Of a DNA stretch of 64,000 nt, positions 63,809-64,000 are shown piece by piece. How positions within the stretch are numbered: the stretch's first letter is position 1; the number at the start of each line of letters is the position of its first letter. The stretch is from Melanocharis versteri (taxonomy: Eukaryota > Chordata > Aves > Passeriformes > Melanocharitidae): contig VZTG01003809.1 of NCBI GenBank assembly GCA_013397845.1, positions 666,845 through 730,844 on the forward strand, in the 5' to 3' direction. Under the pieces are notes generated by a model. The model was not told the origin of the DNA. It made no database searches and worked only from the letters and a program-made list of their open reading frames with translations. The translations under genes were made by a program, and so were the position numbers.

Positions 63809-64000
63809 CTGCCTCTCTGGAAATTTGCATGAAGGACTCCACTCCTTTTTCTCCATAATTCCCTTCAGATGCCAAAGTGGATACATAATTCCATCCCAAA
63901 GCTTTCACAATGTCCACCATTGCTTGTGCTTGGAAGGAATCTGGAGGAACCACCCGTGAGAAGAAATCATAGCGCCTGTCATCGCTCAACTCTGGTGCAG
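63809..64000 (-). CDS. GRM7: GRM7-like receptor, exon 2 (partial, 5' end outside window)
   Basis: This exon encodes part of the extracellular glutamate-binding domain of a group III metabotropic glutamate receptor, a presynaptic Gi/o-coupled receptor. Read on the minus strand from the window edge, it gives 63 complete codons starting APELSDDRRYDFFSR. It includes VVPPDSFQAQ, GWNYVSTLASEG and NYGEKGVESF, and ends SREAG. The Asp of VVPPD and the Tyr of EGNYG align with mGlu1 D208 and Y236, which contact glutamate. The exon stops after one base of a Gly codon and is followed by donor gtaggc. DDRRYDFF and YGEKGVESF point to GRM7 rather than GRM4, GRM6 or GRM8. NYG and SREAG are, from memory, the GRM6/GRM8-like states. 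Its third-position GC is about 44%, far below the other exons. No acceptor is seen, so the exon continues past position 64000; mammalian exon 2 is about 217 bp, compared with 192 here. Confidence 0.95.

Noticed and set aside
1..64000. Endogenous retrovirus or other virus-derived gene
   Set aside because: No long terminal repeat pair and no gag, pol or env-like protein motif was recognised in the frames; the mobile DNA seen is CR1.
1..64000. tRNA, rRNA, snoRNA or microRNA genes
   Set aside because: No convincing internal promoter boxes, cloverleaf or long hairpin was noticed by eye; a dedicated search could still find one.

Overview
The window is vertebrate nuclear DNA, most likely from a songbird or other bird. 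Coding sequence comes in short GT-AG-spliced exons inside long GC-rich introns. The introns hold many 5'-truncated fragments of CR1 LINEs of the avian type, with 3' ends that resemble ATTCTATGA repeats. The bird assignment rests on the CR1 copies and base composition. 'Passerine' is an inference from the sequence type of the CR1 copies.

One gene is visible. It lies on the minus strand and encodes a group III metabotropic glutamate receptor closest to GRM7 (mGlu7). Six consecutive coding exons were found, numbered 2 to 7 by analogy with mammalian GRM7. They are exon 2 (63809 to beyond the right edge), exon 3 (30852-30993), exon 4 (29772-29926), exon 5 (14095-14235), exon 6 (9683-9883) and exon 7 (6409-6548). 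All junctions have GT/AG and the phases join without a frameshift or stop, giving 323 complete codons. They encode roughly residues 185-507 of the receptor: part of lobe 1 and most of lobe 2 of the extracellular glutamate-binding Venus-flytrap domain. The signal peptide and N-terminal lobe (exon 1) lie beyond the right edge. The cysteine-rich domain, seven membrane helices and cytoplasmic tail lie beyond the left edge.

The rest is intron. Intron 2 is about 32.8 kb, intron 3 only 925 bp, intron 4 about 15.5 kb, intron 5 about 4.2 kb, intron 6 about 3.1 kb, and intron 7 exceeds 6.4 kb. The introns carry about 19 CR1 fragments in both orientations. They also carry an unusual number of independent GC-rich minisatellites with units of 6, 17, about 21, about 24, 29, 30, 50, 67, 70 and 100 bp. 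Between these lie AT-rich, repeat-poor blocks that may include conserved regulatory DNA. No second gene, RNA gene, virus-derived gene or CRISPR array could be supported.

The points most worth following up are three. First, the protein keeps residues shared with GRM4, GRM6 and GRM8 at sites where mammalian GRM7 differs, so orthologue versus GRM7-like paralogue is open. Second, third-position GC jumps from about 44% in exon 2 to 83-98% in exons 3-7. Third, the 24-bp minisatellite array contains an assembly ambiguity.
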